Shown here: positions 7,902 to 16,806 of the stretch, piece by piece
Numbering within the stretch: position 1 is the first letter of the stretch
How the letters are laid out: every line of letters starts with the position of its first letter
Source of the DNA: Lunatimonas lonarensis
Lineage (GTDB): Bacteria > Bacteroidota > Bacteroidia > Cytophagales > Cyclobacteriaceae
Reading direction: 5' to 3'
Length of the DNA stretch: 46,713 nt
NCBI RefSeq assembly: GCF_000390185.1
Contig: NZ_AQHR01000080.1
Coordinates: 1-46,713 of the forward strand
Position numbers and translations under genes: made by a program
The notes under the pieces: generated by a model
Databases searched by the model: none
Seen by the model: only the letters and a program-made list of their open reading frames with translations
What the model was told of the DNA's origin: nothing

Positions 7902-8597
7902 TTATTTCTTTTCTTGGAGCATGTCGATAAACTCAATGCTGGAATACTCCATATTATGGATCAACTTCGACACTTGAGTTACCAAGTAATTATATCCCAA
8001 ATAAGCCACGATACCTACCACCAATCCGGTGGCAGTAGTGATCATTGCCTCATAAATCCCGGTCGAGAGCAACTTGGGGGAAACCATTCCTTCCTCCTGA
8101 GCCACGCCGATGAATGCCCGGATCATCCCGGCTACCGTTCCGAGGAAACCGATCATAGGTGCTGCTCCGGATACCGTGGCCAAAAGACCCAGGTTCTTCT
8201 CCAGCTTGTATATTTCGATCTTTCCTACGTTTTCGATAGCGACCTCAATGTTTTTAAGGGGGCTGCCGATCCTCTCCAGTCCCTTGTAAATCATCTGCGC
8301 CACTGGCGTGTTTTCACCCTGGCATATCAGCTTGGCCTGTTGTACGTTGCCACTCTGCACCATCATCTTTACTTGATCCATCAGTCCTTTCGGGGTTTTT
8401 GAGGCCTTCTTCAGGGTGATGGTCCGCTCCACGAAGATATACACCGCCAGAACAAACAACAGATATAAGGGTATCATCATATATCCACCTTTGATAAGCA
8501 AATCGATCAGCTCTATATTAGAGCCTGATTTTCCCATGGAAGCTACTGTGTCGACAACGAACTCGTTGTCAGTTGAAAGTGTCTGTAATAATGTCAT
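7902..8597 (-). CDS. MotA/TolQ/ExbB proton channel family protein
   Basis: A 231-residue inner-membrane subunit that forms the proton channel together with the ExbD-like protein. Three hydrophobic segments are seen (about residues 37-57, 139-165 and 182-208). The family signature lies in GLLATVSGAAPMIGFLGTVAGMIRAF and in the third helix YEAMITTATGLVVGIVAYLGYN, which includes the conserved Thr-rich turn. The cytoplasmic loop with KKASKTPKGLMDQV separates helices 1 and 2, as in ExbB/TolQ. Start ATG at 8597 lies 1 bp after the stop of the SPOR-protein gene, implying coupled translation. Confidence 0.95.
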   Translation of the reverse strand: MTLLQTLSTDNEFVVDTVASMGKSGSNIELIDLLIKGGYMMIPLYLLFVLAVYIFVERTITLKKASKTPKGLMDQVKMMVQSGNVQQAKLICQGENTPVAQMIYKGLERIGSPLKNIEVAIENVGKIEIYKLEKNLGLLATVSGAAPMIGFLGTVAGMIRAFIGVAQEEGMVSPKLLSTGIYEAMITTATGLVVGIVAYLGYNYLVTQVSKLIHNMEYSSIEFIDMLQEKK

Positions 8598-8598
8598 T

Positions 8599-9291
8599 TT
8601 AATATTTCAAAACCCATAAATTCTCTTCAAAATCTGCCTGCACTTGTTCAATGACCGTGAGGGCTTCCGTCACATTCGCATGTTCCTCGACAGCTAACCG
8701 GAAAAAGTCAATATCTCCATAGGGGTGTATCAAATACGTTTTAAGTCCACTTTGATTTAATTTCTTTGCGTAATCCCTCGCCAGGTCATCATCAATAAAA
8801 CTACCAACCACCACAAAATAACGTGGCGAACTGCCTTTTGATGTGATTTCAACCAACTTTAATTCAGTGTCCAAAACATCGGCACCCGACTGGTCTACTA
8901 CCGCGATGCCCGCCTCGTCGATCTCCTCCGGGTTTACAGGCTCGTCCTCCCGAACCTCTTCCACCACCGGAGATGGTCTATCGTCCTTTGCTCCAAAATA
9001 GCCTAGAAAATACCCAACGGCACCCAAGCCTGTAATCAACAGGAGAATAAGAACCAGCACCCGGGTAGACCCTGTAGATGTCTTTTCCTCCGTGGATCCC
9101 CCGCCTTCGGGAACAGCCACTGCTTCCGACTCCTCGATGACGATGGGAGCTACAGCACTAGGGTCAGCATCATGTTCCTCCTCCTTTGGATCGTCGTGGG
9201 CCGCTAGAGGCTGAAAACTGCCTGTAGGCAAGCCGAAATCATCGTCTTCGGGAGTGGAATCTTGAGGGTTGGAGGGTTTGTTGTCCGACAT
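8599..9291 (-). CDS. SPOR domain-containing membrane protein
   Basis: A 230-residue bitopic protein: an acidic cytoplasmic N-terminus (1-76), one membrane helix (about 78-99, VLVLILLLITGLGAVGYFLG), an acidic periplasmic linker, and a C-terminal SPOR domain (about 157-230; YFVVVGSFIDDDLARDYAKKL ... DFFRLAV). SPOR domains bind glycan strands stripped of stem peptides, usually at division sites. The N-terminus contains DDDFGLPTGSFQPL (16-29), a short motif that may be a binding site for a cytoplasmic partner. It directly precedes the ExbB-like gene (1-bp gap), which links the motor to peptidoglycan. The 103-bp gap upstream has no clear promoter or terminator. Confidence 0.9.
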   Translation of the reverse strand: MSDNKPSNPQDSTPEDDDFGLPTGSFQPLAAHDDPKEEEHDADPSAVAPIVIEESEAVAVPEGGGSTEEKTSTGSTRVLVLILLLITGLGAVGYFLGYFGAKDDRPSPVVEEVREDEPVNPEEIDEAGIAVVDQSGADVLDTELKLVEITSKGSSPRYFVVVGSFIDDDLARDYAKKLNQSGLKTYLIHPYGDIDFFRLAVEEHANVTEALTVIEQVQADFEENLWVLKY

Positions 9292-9394
9292 ATCAAAAAT
9301 AGTAAGCTGTTTGAATACGCTAAGCTACGGCAAATCACTCAAATAGCCAATTTTGACCTCAAAATATACCCATTTACATTTTAGATCCATCCCA

Positions 9395-11074
9395 TTAAAA
9401 TTTCACCGTAACACCCCCTATTCCTTGGATACCTCGTACCGGATAGTTCCAAAAACGTTGATAGGATTGGTTCAACAGGTTGTTTCCCATAGTAAACACC
9501 GAAAACCTCGGAGTAATCCGGTAATCCACCTTTGCATGCAAATCGACGATGGGCTTCAAGGTCGTAGAAGTATCTGTGGCGAGATTTATCGCTGATATCC
9601 CTCCCAACAAATGGGCATTTAACTGAATCATCCATTTAGGATCGGGCAAGAGGGTGTTGTGCACCTTGATCTCCCACTCCGGACGATGCCATGGGCTGTT
9701 TAAGTCTGTCAATGTGTACTGATAGTAATTAATTTCACCATCCACCCGGTAGACTCCTTCGTAGTTCCAGTTTGCACTTACGTGATAACTCAATACCCGA
9801 CTGATGTCGTCGTAAATCAACTGGAAGCGGGTACTGTCACCCGCGCTATTGCCGAAGAAGTGCATATTTGAGAAATTACCATACTTCACCCCTGCTTTAT
9901 AGTTTAATTCCTCCAAGATATTTCCGGACACACCCAGGTCAACTTCGTAATTCTGGATGGTGTTTCTGAGTTGATCACTTGGACCCAGAAAGGGATTTTC
10001 CCTGACAAAATCGTGATAGGTTCTTCGTATTACATCGCCCGCATAGGATGCATAAACTCCAAAGGCCGGCACAGGATGGAAGGAAGCGTTAGCTACCGGA
10101 AAAACGTGAAAGTCCCTATTTTTATTAGGTACAATGTCATTTTCATGAATGACATTGGCTCCGATTTTTATCCGAAGCCCCTTGGTTTGATAGCGGGCAT
10201 AGGGATGCAGCTTAAAATAATTTCTGTTGATCGCAGTATACGTAGCATCAGACGGCGAGGTGAAATGTAGGTTTGTCTCTATGCCTCCGTCCAATTCATC
10301 GTTGGCCCGAAATCCCACGAGAGCGGTGACACTTGCTTCATGTTCACGGGCAAGGTAGTTGTCGTTAAAAAGACGTAGATTTACCGTAGCCTGGTAGTTG
10401 AATACATCCAATTGTTCTATCTTCCGAATACCCAATCGTCCATAGGCTGAGTGCAATAATTGTCCGAGCTCAAAAGGGGAGCCTACAGCTACGATATTTT
10501 CCGAGTATCCATAAAAATTATAGGTATCCCTTTCATATCCCAGATCGCCAAAAATCTCCATGTCATCCCTAAACAGCGAACCGTTTGCTTTTACTTCGGT
10601 GTGGTCTTCAGCTGAATTTGGTCCATCTACAGGCCCCTGGTAAAACCCCTGATGTTTCAGTTTCACCCCATAGGAGCGGTCTTCGCTGTTCAGGTTGTTT
10701 ATTTGGATCTCCGCCAATGGAGACTGGTAGTTTCCATATCCGAGCTTGGCAAAGCTGTGATAGGTTTCATAAGCCGGCTTAGGGAAATTTTTTACAAAGG
10801 GTTGCGTATCCAAATCCACCGGTGTCATATCAAGGAAAAAATCCTTTACGGAATACGTGAAACTGGCCTGGCTATTCACCGCGGGAAGGGTTGGCGGACG
10901 CTCATTGATTCTCGGCTGGTTTGGCAACGTAAGAACCCGGTCTTTGCGAATAATAAATTCCGTATCGCGAATTTCACCCCTTTCGGCTCCACGTGTATTA
11001 TCTTGAGCCATGGCAGGAACCGTTAATCCTGCCCATAGAACGATGAGTATAAGAAATTTGAGTGCTTGGTTCAT
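9395..11074 (-). CDS. TonB-dependent-receptor-like outer-membrane beta-barrel protein
   Basis: A 559-residue exported protein with a signal peptide (about 1-23, ending PAMAQ). After a short N-terminal region (about 24-100) that does not look like a standard plug, the rest alternates short hydrophobic and polar stretches, as in an outer-membrane barrel. It closes with GIQGIGGVTVKF, with the terminal Phe typical of barrel insertion signals. It resembles the barrel part of TonB-dependent receptors (FSVFTMGNNLLNQSYQRFWN near the end), but with no visible plug or TonB box it may be a structural or tethering protein. It follows the TPR gene by 2 bp, so the two probably form a pair. Confidence 0.8.
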   Translation of the reverse strand: MNQALKFLILIVLWAGLTVPAMAQDNTRGAERGEIRDTEFIIRKDRVLTLPNQPRINERPPTLPAVNSQASFTYSVKDFFLDMTPVDLDTQPFVKNFPKPAYETYHSFAKLGYGNYQSPLAEIQINNLNSEDRSYGVKLKHQGFYQGPVDGPNSAEDHTEVKANGSLFRDDMEIFGDLGYERDTYNFYGYSENIVAVGSPFELGQLLHSAYGRLGIRKIEQLDVFNYQATVNLRLFNDNYLAREHEASVTALVGFRANDELDGGIETNLHFTSPSDATYTAINRNYFKLHPYARYQTKGLRIKIGANVIHENDIVPNKNRDFHVFPVANASFHPVPAFGVYASYAGDVIRRTYHDFVRENPFLGPSDQLRNTIQNYEVDLGVSGNILEELNYKAGVKYGNFSNMHFFGNSAGDSTRFQLIYDDISRVLSYHVSANWNYEGVYRVDGEINYYQYTLTDLNSPWHRPEWEIKVHNTLLPDPKWMIQLNAHLLGGISAINLATDTSTTLKPIVDLHAKVDYRITPRFSVFTMGNNLLNQSYQRFWNYPVRGIQGIGGVTVKF

Positions 11075-11076
11075 AA

Positions 11077-14061
11077 TCAGTTGATCGTTCTTAATAGCTG
11101 CCTGGCTTCTTCTTTTACCTGTTCATTCGTAGAATTCCCTACGATCGATTCCAAAGTGGCCTTGGCCTGAAAAGTTTCGTTTAATTTAAGATAGTTTCTT
11201 GCCAACAGAATAAACTGCTTACCGTACCAAAAATCATAAACTCCAAAAGGCTGGGATTCGTCGAAAATCAACTCATTCGAACGTGCGAATTGCTGATCCT
11301 CGTTCAACCAAAGTGCCGTTAGGTAAAGACCTTCGGCTCCCTGTACCGTTTTGAAGTCGGAATACAGTTCTTTGAGGACCGCACGGGCTTCGTTTGTCCT
11401 GCTCATTTCCTTAAGGGATTTCCCTTTGACCAACAAGGCTTTGGGGGTTGCATCAATGGTGATGTCCCCCATTCCGACTACTCTATCCGCATACTCAACC
11501 GCCAATTCATATTGCTTGACGCGGTAATGGGCCTCCATAAGGCCACTCAATGCTTCGTATTCCTCGATTTTTGTTCTTACATGCTGAAGGCCGATTGTCA
11601 GGAATCGAATGGCTTCCGCATAATTTCCCCGGTCGAACTCCAACGTACCAATTCGCTGGATAGATCTGTTTTTTAAAGATGCCTCCGGCGTCTTTTCAGC
11701 AAGGTAAAAGTATTCAAGTGCTTTGTTTTTGTCACCCAGACGGAAATAGGAATCGCCAATGAAAAACTGCGCCTCAGGAACCTGAGAAGCATTGGGGTAA
11801 CTTCGGATAAAGTTTTCAAATGCACGTATGGCCTCCGAATAGGAACGGTTGAAAAAGAGGTTTTTGGCCGTTTCAAATTCAAGCCCCTGAAGAGAAGCAC
11901 TGCCCGGATTGGATCGTTTGTAATTGGCAAGGTAGGAGGAAAACTCTCCTGCCCTTCCCTGTAGGGTAAGACTCTCCTGAAGGCCTACCAATGCGGATTC
12001 TACGTTGGGGGCATTGGGATGTCCATCCAATATCGCCTTGTAATCCCTGATCGCACCATCATAGTCCCTCATGGAATAATTGGCCACTGCCCGGCCTTCC
12101 AATGCAAAGGGAATAAACGGGCTATTGGCTCTGTTATTTATCAGATCCGTAAATCCTTGCCTTGCCTCCTGATACCTTGTCATCTCCATGAAAATCTGGG
12201 CACGCTGAAACAGGGCGTCTTCGTAATACCGACTGTTTGGAAATCCACTGATTACCCTGTTCAGCTGATCGATCGCCTCGATGTTGCGGTTTTCGAAATT
12301 ATGGATCACGCCCACACGGAAGTAGGCATAGTCAGTGTATGGACTGTTTTCCCGTATGGCCCGATTGAAGGTATCCAACGCTTCCCGGAATTTCTTTTGC
12401 ACGTAGTAAGTATCTCCAAGTCGAACCAGGGCGTCGTTGTAGTTTTCCCTATCCCTGCTATTACGCAACTTATCGGTATAGGCTTTGAACTGGGCTTCTG
12501 CCTGCGGATACCGCTGGGCGTTAAAATAGGCATACCCCAACCCATAGTGGGTTTTGATAAGACTTGGATCCTGCGCGTTCGGCCTCATGGCGATTAAGCC
12601 CTCGTAGGCTTTAATGGCTTCGTCCATGTTGCCATTTGCCGCATGGGTTTCCCCTTTCCAAAACTGACTTTGAACCGCCAGATTCCTGTCTATCGGATAG
12701 GTTTGGGATTTATTCAGCATCTGTAGTGCACTCCCGTATTTACCGTCCCGGAAATAAACCATTGCCTGGTAGAAAGCCACCTTTTGGTAGGCGGCTTTGA
12801 TCCGGTCGGATTTATTTGGCATCCTGTCCATGTGCTCAATGGCACGAAGGTAATTGTTTGTATTGATCAGCGCATCACTCAACAAACTCTCTGCTTCTCT
12901 CGCCCTCGGCCCGTTACGGTAGACATCCAAATAGGTATCCAGTGCGTTAACGGCATCTTGAAAGCTGCCTCGCTCTAGGTTGACCTTTGCATAGTTGAAA
13001 AGTGCCTCTTCCTTGATCGCTGGGTCGTGGTCGGCTTTATATGCCGCACTAAAACTGTTGGATGCAAATTGGGAATTGTTCAACTTGACGTAGGAATGCC
13101 CCAAATAATAGCTGGATACCTGGCCAAGCCTGTCGTTCCCGATTGCGACTTCCTTAAAATAATTGCTGGCCTCGGTGTACCTGCCTACATGGAAATGAGC
13201 TACACCGGCTTTGTACTGCTGTTCCCGGGTAAGGCGGCCCTTGTTGGCTGCCGTAAACGCAGCATAGTTGATGGCGGCCTGTTCGTAGTTTCGCTTTTCG
13301 AAATAGGCCTCGGCGAGAAGCAATTGAATACCTTCTTTACGCTCCAGACCCTGTCTGGATAAAATACCGGGGGCGTACGCGATCAACTCATCGTACTGAC
13401 GCTGCCTATAATAGATCGAAGCCAGCATGTAGGGCACCTTTCCAGCGTATGACTGTGCTTTTTCCGCTTCCTTAAAATCCCGAATAGCTTTCTCATGTTG
13501 CTGTTGCATCATATACGCATAGCCGGCGTAATAATAGGCATCCGCCAAGTAGTCACTTCGAAACCTTTTCGCTCCTTCAAAATAGTTTATCGATTCACTG
13601 TAATTTTTGACCATGAAAAAGGCATACCCGGTCTTAAAGAGAATCTTTGCCTTATCTTCTCCATACAAGAAATCATCGTTGATTCGCCGATAGTTTTCAA
13701 TGGCCTTGGGATAGTTACGGGACAAAAAATAAAAATCCCCCAGTTCTTCCGCGGCGACATTCATCAACGTTTCCTTTGGATGGTCAACGATGAATTTCTC
13801 CAACAGAGTAGGGCCGTCGGGGTTATCGGACTTCAGGGCAGATGAAGCGATGTAGTATTCAGAGGCTACTCTCCTCGACTCGGGAAGTGATAGGGCAAGT
13901 AACCGGGTAAACTCAATTTTAGAGGCCGAAAACTGGTCTTTTTGGTAAAGCTCCAACGCATCATCAAATTGCTTTTCCGGGCTGTTTTGATATAGCGTGG
14001 ACTGGGCCGAAGTTTTCAAATGGAAAACGACGACAAAAAAAACGATTAATTTTATCTTCAT
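11077..14061 (-). CDS. Large tetratricopeptide-repeat protein, periplasmic
   Basis: A 994-residue exported protein. A signal peptide (about 1-19, ending TSA) is followed by TPR-type helix pairs along almost the whole length, visible as recurring A-x-YYxGxxxxxxxxYxxAixxF patterns (for example KIEFTRLLAL, YYYAGYAYMMQQQHEKAIRDF, YYLGHSYVKL, AQFFIGDSYFRLGDKNKALEYF). Shorter proteins of this type (BamD, CpoB/YbgF) act in outer-membrane assembly or with the Tol system; here the gene lies between holA and the barrel gene of a Tol-like cluster, so a scaffold role is likely but unproven. Gap to holA 15 bp, to the barrel gene 2 bp. Confidence 0.88.
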   Translation of the reverse strand: MKIKLIVFFVVVFHLKTSAQSTLYQNSPEKQFDDALELYQKDQFSASKIEFTRLLALSLPESRRVASEYYIASSALKSDNPDGPTLLEKFIVDHPKETLMNVAAEELGDFYFLSRNYPKAIENYRRINDDFLYGEDKAKILFKTGYAFFMVKNYSESINYFEGAKRFRSDYLADAYYYAGYAYMMQQQHEKAIRDFKEAEKAQSYAGKVPYMLASIYYRQRQYDELIAYAPGILSRQGLERKEGIQLLLAEAYFEKRNYEQAAINYAAFTAANKGRLTREQQYKAGVAHFHVGRYTEASNYFKEVAIGNDRLGQVSSYYLGHSYVKLNNSQFASNSFSAAYKADHDPAIKEEALFNYAKVNLERGSFQDAVNALDTYLDVYRNGPRAREAESLLSDALINTNNYLRAIEHMDRMPNKSDRIKAAYQKVAFYQAMVYFRDGKYGSALQMLNKSQTYPIDRNLAVQSQFWKGETHAANGNMDEAIKAYEGLIAMRPNAQDPSLIKTHYGLGYAYFNAQRYPQAEAQFKAYTDKLRNSRDRENYNDALVRLGDTYYVQKKFREALDTFNRAIRENSPYTDYAYFRVGVIHNFENRNIEAIDQLNRVISGFPNSRYYEDALFQRAQIFMEMTRYQEARQGFTDLINNRANSPFIPFALEGRAVANYSMRDYDGAIRDYKAILDGHPNAPNVESALVGLQESLTLQGRAGEFSSYLANYKRSNPGSASLQGLEFETAKNLFFNRSYSEAIRAFENFIRSYPNASQVPEAQFFIGDSYFRLGDKNKALEYFYLAEKTPEASLKNRSIQRIGTLEFDRGNYAEAIRFLTIGLQHVRTKIEEYEALSGLMEAHYRVKQYELAVEYADRVVGMGDITIDATPKALLVKGKSLKEMSRTNEARAVLKELYSDFKTVQGAEGLYLTALWLNEDQQFARSNELIFDESQPFGVYDFWYGKQFILLARNYLKLNETFQAKATLESIVGNSTNEQVKEEARQLLRTIN

Positions 14062-14076
14062 AAATGCTTTTCGGGC

Positions 14077-15096
14077 TTAGTGCAGTACTTTGAAAACCAG
14101 TTCCTTCAATATCTGAGAGGATTCCATATAAGTGTCTACTCCTTTGGAACGAATATCCGCCTCCCTTAGGTATCCGATAATATCAATAACCTTGCCTAAT
14201 GAGTAATTTTTTGCAGCTGTCACGTATTCTTTTACAAAAAAGGGATTCACTTTAAGTACACCGGCGAGCTCCCGATCACCCAGGTTTTTATTGCCATACA
14301 CCAGTAAGATACGATTAAAATGGATAAACAACACCGTGATAATGGGTATTAACGGGTTAGATTTCGGGTTTTGGGCAAAGTACTGAATAATTGCGTTGGC
14401 TTTTACCACATCACGAAAGCTCAACGCTTTGGTAAGCTCAAACGTGTTGTACTCCTTACTGATTCCAATGTACCGCTGTATGTGGTCAGTTGTAATCTTT
14501 ACCGGATCCGGAAAGTTTATCAGCATCTTGTCTATTTCATTCGTCAGCACTTCTAGATTACTGCCTATAGACTCAGCCAGGACTTGAGATGCTTTGGGAT
14601 CAATCGAGAAGCCCTTTTCCCGGATGTACTCTTCGATGTAGGGGGAAAGCTTGTATTCCGGCACTTTGTCGGATTTAACCAATACGGCGTGCTTGTCCAG
14701 TTCCTTTCCAAGTGCCTTTCTCCCATCGACGGTTTTGTATTTGTGAGCGAAAACCAGGATGGTACTTGGAAGCGGATTTTTCAGGTAACTGATCAATAGG
14801 TTATCGCCTGATTCCTTACCAAGATCTTCTATCAGTTGGGCCTCCTTTACAATGACAACCTGCCGATCTGCCATCATGGGAAACCTTTTTGCGTTGGTGA
14901 TTACGGTACTCAGGTTTACATCCTTTCCATACATTACCACTTGGTTAAACCCCCTATCCTGAAGCGGTATAGCATGGTTTTCGATGTAGTGGGTCAGCTT
15001 GTCGATAAAGTAGGGTTCTTCACCCTGAATAAAATAAACGGGGGCAAATTTTCCGTTTTTTAGATCCTTAAAAACACTTTCAGGAGTACTGGGCAT
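14077..15096 (-). CDS. holA: DNA polymerase III subunit delta
   Basis: The clamp-loader delta subunit, which opens the beta sliding clamp during replication; cytoplasmic. The 339-residue length fits the family. Typical segments are YFIQGEEPYFIDKL at the N-terminus, MMADRQVVIVKEAQ, and in the middle ASQVLAESIGSNLEVLTNEIDKM with YIGISKEYNTFEL, followed by the helical collar domain ending in SSQILKELVFKVLH. It is the first gene of a ~10.5-kb minus-strand run that continues into the TPR/barrel/Tol-like genes. A -7 element lies 20-27 nt upstream of the start. Confidence 0.95.
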   Translation of the reverse strand: MPSTPESVFKDLKNGKFAPVYFIQGEEPYFIDKLTHYIENHAIPLQDRGFNQVVMYGKDVNLSTVITNAKRFPMMADRQVVIVKEAQLIEDLGKESGDNLLISYLKNPLPSTILVFAHKYKTVDGRKALGKELDKHAVLVKSDKVPEYKLSPYIEEYIREKGFSIDPKASQVLAESIGSNLEVLTNEIDKMLINFPDPVKITTDHIQRYIGISKEYNTFELTKALSFRDVVKANAIIQYFAQNPKSNPLIPIITVLFIHFNRILLVYGNKNLGDRELAGVLKVNPFFVKEYVTAAKNYSLGKVIDIIGYLREADIRSKGVDTYMESSQILKELVFKVLH

Positions 15097-15115
15097 GAAT
15101 ACACAAATAAGTTGT

Positions 15116-15123
15116 CAAAGATA
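15116..15123 (-). promoter_or_regulatory. Candidate -7 promoter element for holA operon
   Basis: Read on the minus strand this is TATCTTTG, an exact match to the Bacteroidota TAnnTTTG element, ending 19 nt before the holA ATG. A clear TTTG at the -33 position is not seen. It is the same octamer as the one upstream of the TrpF-like gene at 3891. Confidence 0.45.
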
Positions 15124-15262
15124 GCTAAAATTGGGGATTGGTTGTTATTTCAGCCGTGATTTACAGTATAAATCACACCTGTCTTTTGATAAAAAACACT
15201 CCCCCAAGGAAACAAATTCGAATGATTATTTGTAAGTATGACAGGAAAAGACAAACAACAAG

Positions 15263-15970
15263 GTGGCAACAGTAGATCAAGGCATATCCAAGTACAAAGA
15301 GGGCAAATTTGACGAGGCCCTAGTAGTTTTCGAAAAGGTATTGGTTTCGATTCCAGGCGATGTGGAATGTTTAACTTACCGGGCGCGTACCTATTCGAGG
15401 CTCGGGCGATTTGAGGATTCCTTGGTGGATTTTGACACTGCCTTGCGGGGCAACAACTTTAACTGCGACCTAATCAGCGACCGTGCGGTTGTGCTGCACC
15501 TAATGGGCCGAAACGAGGAAGCTCTCGCGGAATTGGACAGAGCTCAAAACCTGGAACCCAAAAACCCTTATAGGTATTCAAGCCGCGCATTCCTAAAAGA
15601 TCGGATGGGTGACTTAAACGGTGCCTTGGCTGATTATGAAATCGCCATCGAGTTGGATCCCGAGGATGCCATTTCGTTGAACAACAAAGGTATCGTAGAG
15701 GAAAAACTTGGCTATCGGGCTAAATCCAAAAAAAGCTTCGCCAAGGCGGATGAGTTGATCGGCTATAAACCCATGAAGCCAAGCATGGAATCCAGTGAAA
15801 AAGACAGCCACACCAGAACAAAGGTTACACCTGCATACATCAATGAAAACAAAAGGGACACCAAGTTGTCTTTCTCCTATGTAGTCGATACCTGTAAAGA
15901 GCTTCTATCCAATGGTGAGGCTAGAAATGAGTTTTGGAATTTCGTCAGAAACGGATTTAAACGGTCTTGA
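15263..15970 (+). CDS. Tetratricopeptide repeat protein, cytoplasmic
   Basis: A 235-residue protein without a signal peptide. Residues about 3-150 hold four TPR units (for example GISKYKEGKFDEALVVFEKV, DLNGALADYEIAIELDPEDA), followed by a polar linker and a C-terminal helix ending NEFWNFVRNGFKRS. An in-frame TGA at 15239 leaves the GTG at 15263 as the only plausible start near the first repeat. The 3' end overlaps the convergent universal-stress gene by 14 bp. It diverges from holA. Likely a protein-interaction scaffold; partner unknown. Confidence 0.82.
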   Translation: MATVDQGISKYKEGKFDEALVVFEKVLVSIPGDVECLTYRARTYSRLGRFEDSLVDFDTALRGNNFNCDLISDRAVVLHLMGRNEEALAELDRAQNLEPKNPYRYSSRAFLKDRMGDLNGALADYEIAIELDPEDAISLNNKGIVEEKLGYRAKSKKSFAKADELIGYKPMKPSMESSEKDSHTRTKVTPAYINENKRDTKLSFSYVVDTCKELLSNGEARNEFWNFVRNGFKRS

Positions 15971-16793
15971 TCACATACAGGGGCTTGTTGATAAAGTAGG
16001 ACATTTTCCGGGAAAGGTTTTTGGTGAAAAGGCTCTCAAACCACGATTTCTTTTTGCTTAGCGTAAACAGGACATCGCCCTTGGCCGAGATGAGGTAGCT
16101 CTCCAACCCAAGACCTGGATCGTCGCGGTAGGCTTTTAGAACATAATTTACCTTTTCGTATTTGATAAATGGACTGATTTCGCCGACCATCGCCTGATGC
16201 AATGCCCGGTCGATGGTTCTCATTTTTGTGCCTACGTGTACTACATCAACCTCGCTGTTGTAATGGGACGCGAGTGAAATTACTTTCTGAATGGCCAGTT
16301 TGTCTTCTTCCAAGTAATCAGTGGCATAAACAAACTTTCGTGGCTTCTTAAAATACACTTTTCGTGGAATAATGAACACATCCTGAGCGGCCTGTTCCAC
16401 CACTTTGCTGGTCTTGGTGCCAATGTAATTTTGTTTGAAGTCATTCACCCCTTCGGTACCCATTACGATCATGTCCACCCTTTGCTCATTCGCATAATCT
16501 AAGATTGTCTGAACCGTCTTTCCCTCTTTGATTACCGATAGGCAGTCGATCAGCCCATTCTTCAGACTCTCCTGCTTCACGGTATCTGCCAGGTTTTTGA
16601 TCTTGGTTGCCGCAAAGCTGTGCCAGTGGTCGGTTTCGGATGGCCCCATCAGCTTACGATAGTCATCTATACTGGGTACATGAAAAAGAACCAAAATGGC
16701 CCTATGGTACTCCCCGAGCCTAGCTGCATACTCAATGGCGTTTAAGGAACACTCGGAAAAGTCTGTGGGGCAAAGGATAGTAAAAGGCTTCAT
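15957..16793 (-). CDS. Tandem-domain universal stress protein (UspA family)
   Basis: A 278-residue protein with two Usp folds. The first (about 1-148) begins FTILCPTDFSECSLNAIEYA and has a complete ATP-loop G-x2-G-x9-G-T in GTEGVNDFKQNYIGT, so it probably binds ATP. The second (about 150-278) begins KFVYATDYLEEDKLAIQKV and lacks the glycine loop, so it is probably a non-binding partner domain. It lies 13 bp downstream of a D-2-hydroxyacid dehydrogenase gene and is likely co-transcribed with it. Role in stress or energy limitation is inferred from the family. Confidence 0.92.
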   Translation of the reverse strand: MKPFTILCPTDFSECSLNAIEYAARLGEYHRAILVLFHVPSIDDYRKLMGPSETDHWHSFAATKIKNLADTVKQESLKNGLIDCLSVIKEGKTVQTILDYANEQRVDMIVMGTEGVNDFKQNYIGTKTSKVVEQAAQDVFIIPRKVYFKKPRKFVYATDYLEEDKLAIQKVISLASHYNSEVDVVHVGTKMRTIDRALHQAMVGEISPFIKYEKVNYVLKAYRDDPGLGLESYLISAKGDVLFTLSKKKSWFESLFTKNLSRKMSYFINKPLYVIKTV

Positions 16794-16806
16794 AGGTTTG
16801 ATAGAT

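Noticed and set aside
9294-9301. TATTTTTG (minus strand) before the SPOR gene as a promoter
   Set aside because: It matches TAnnTTTG but abuts the start codon, so transcription would begin inside the gene. The operon probably reads through the 103-bp gap.
12019-12597. A 192-residue plus-strand frame inside the TPR gene
   Set aside because: It is antisense to clear TPR repeats and shows no domain; a frame shadow.
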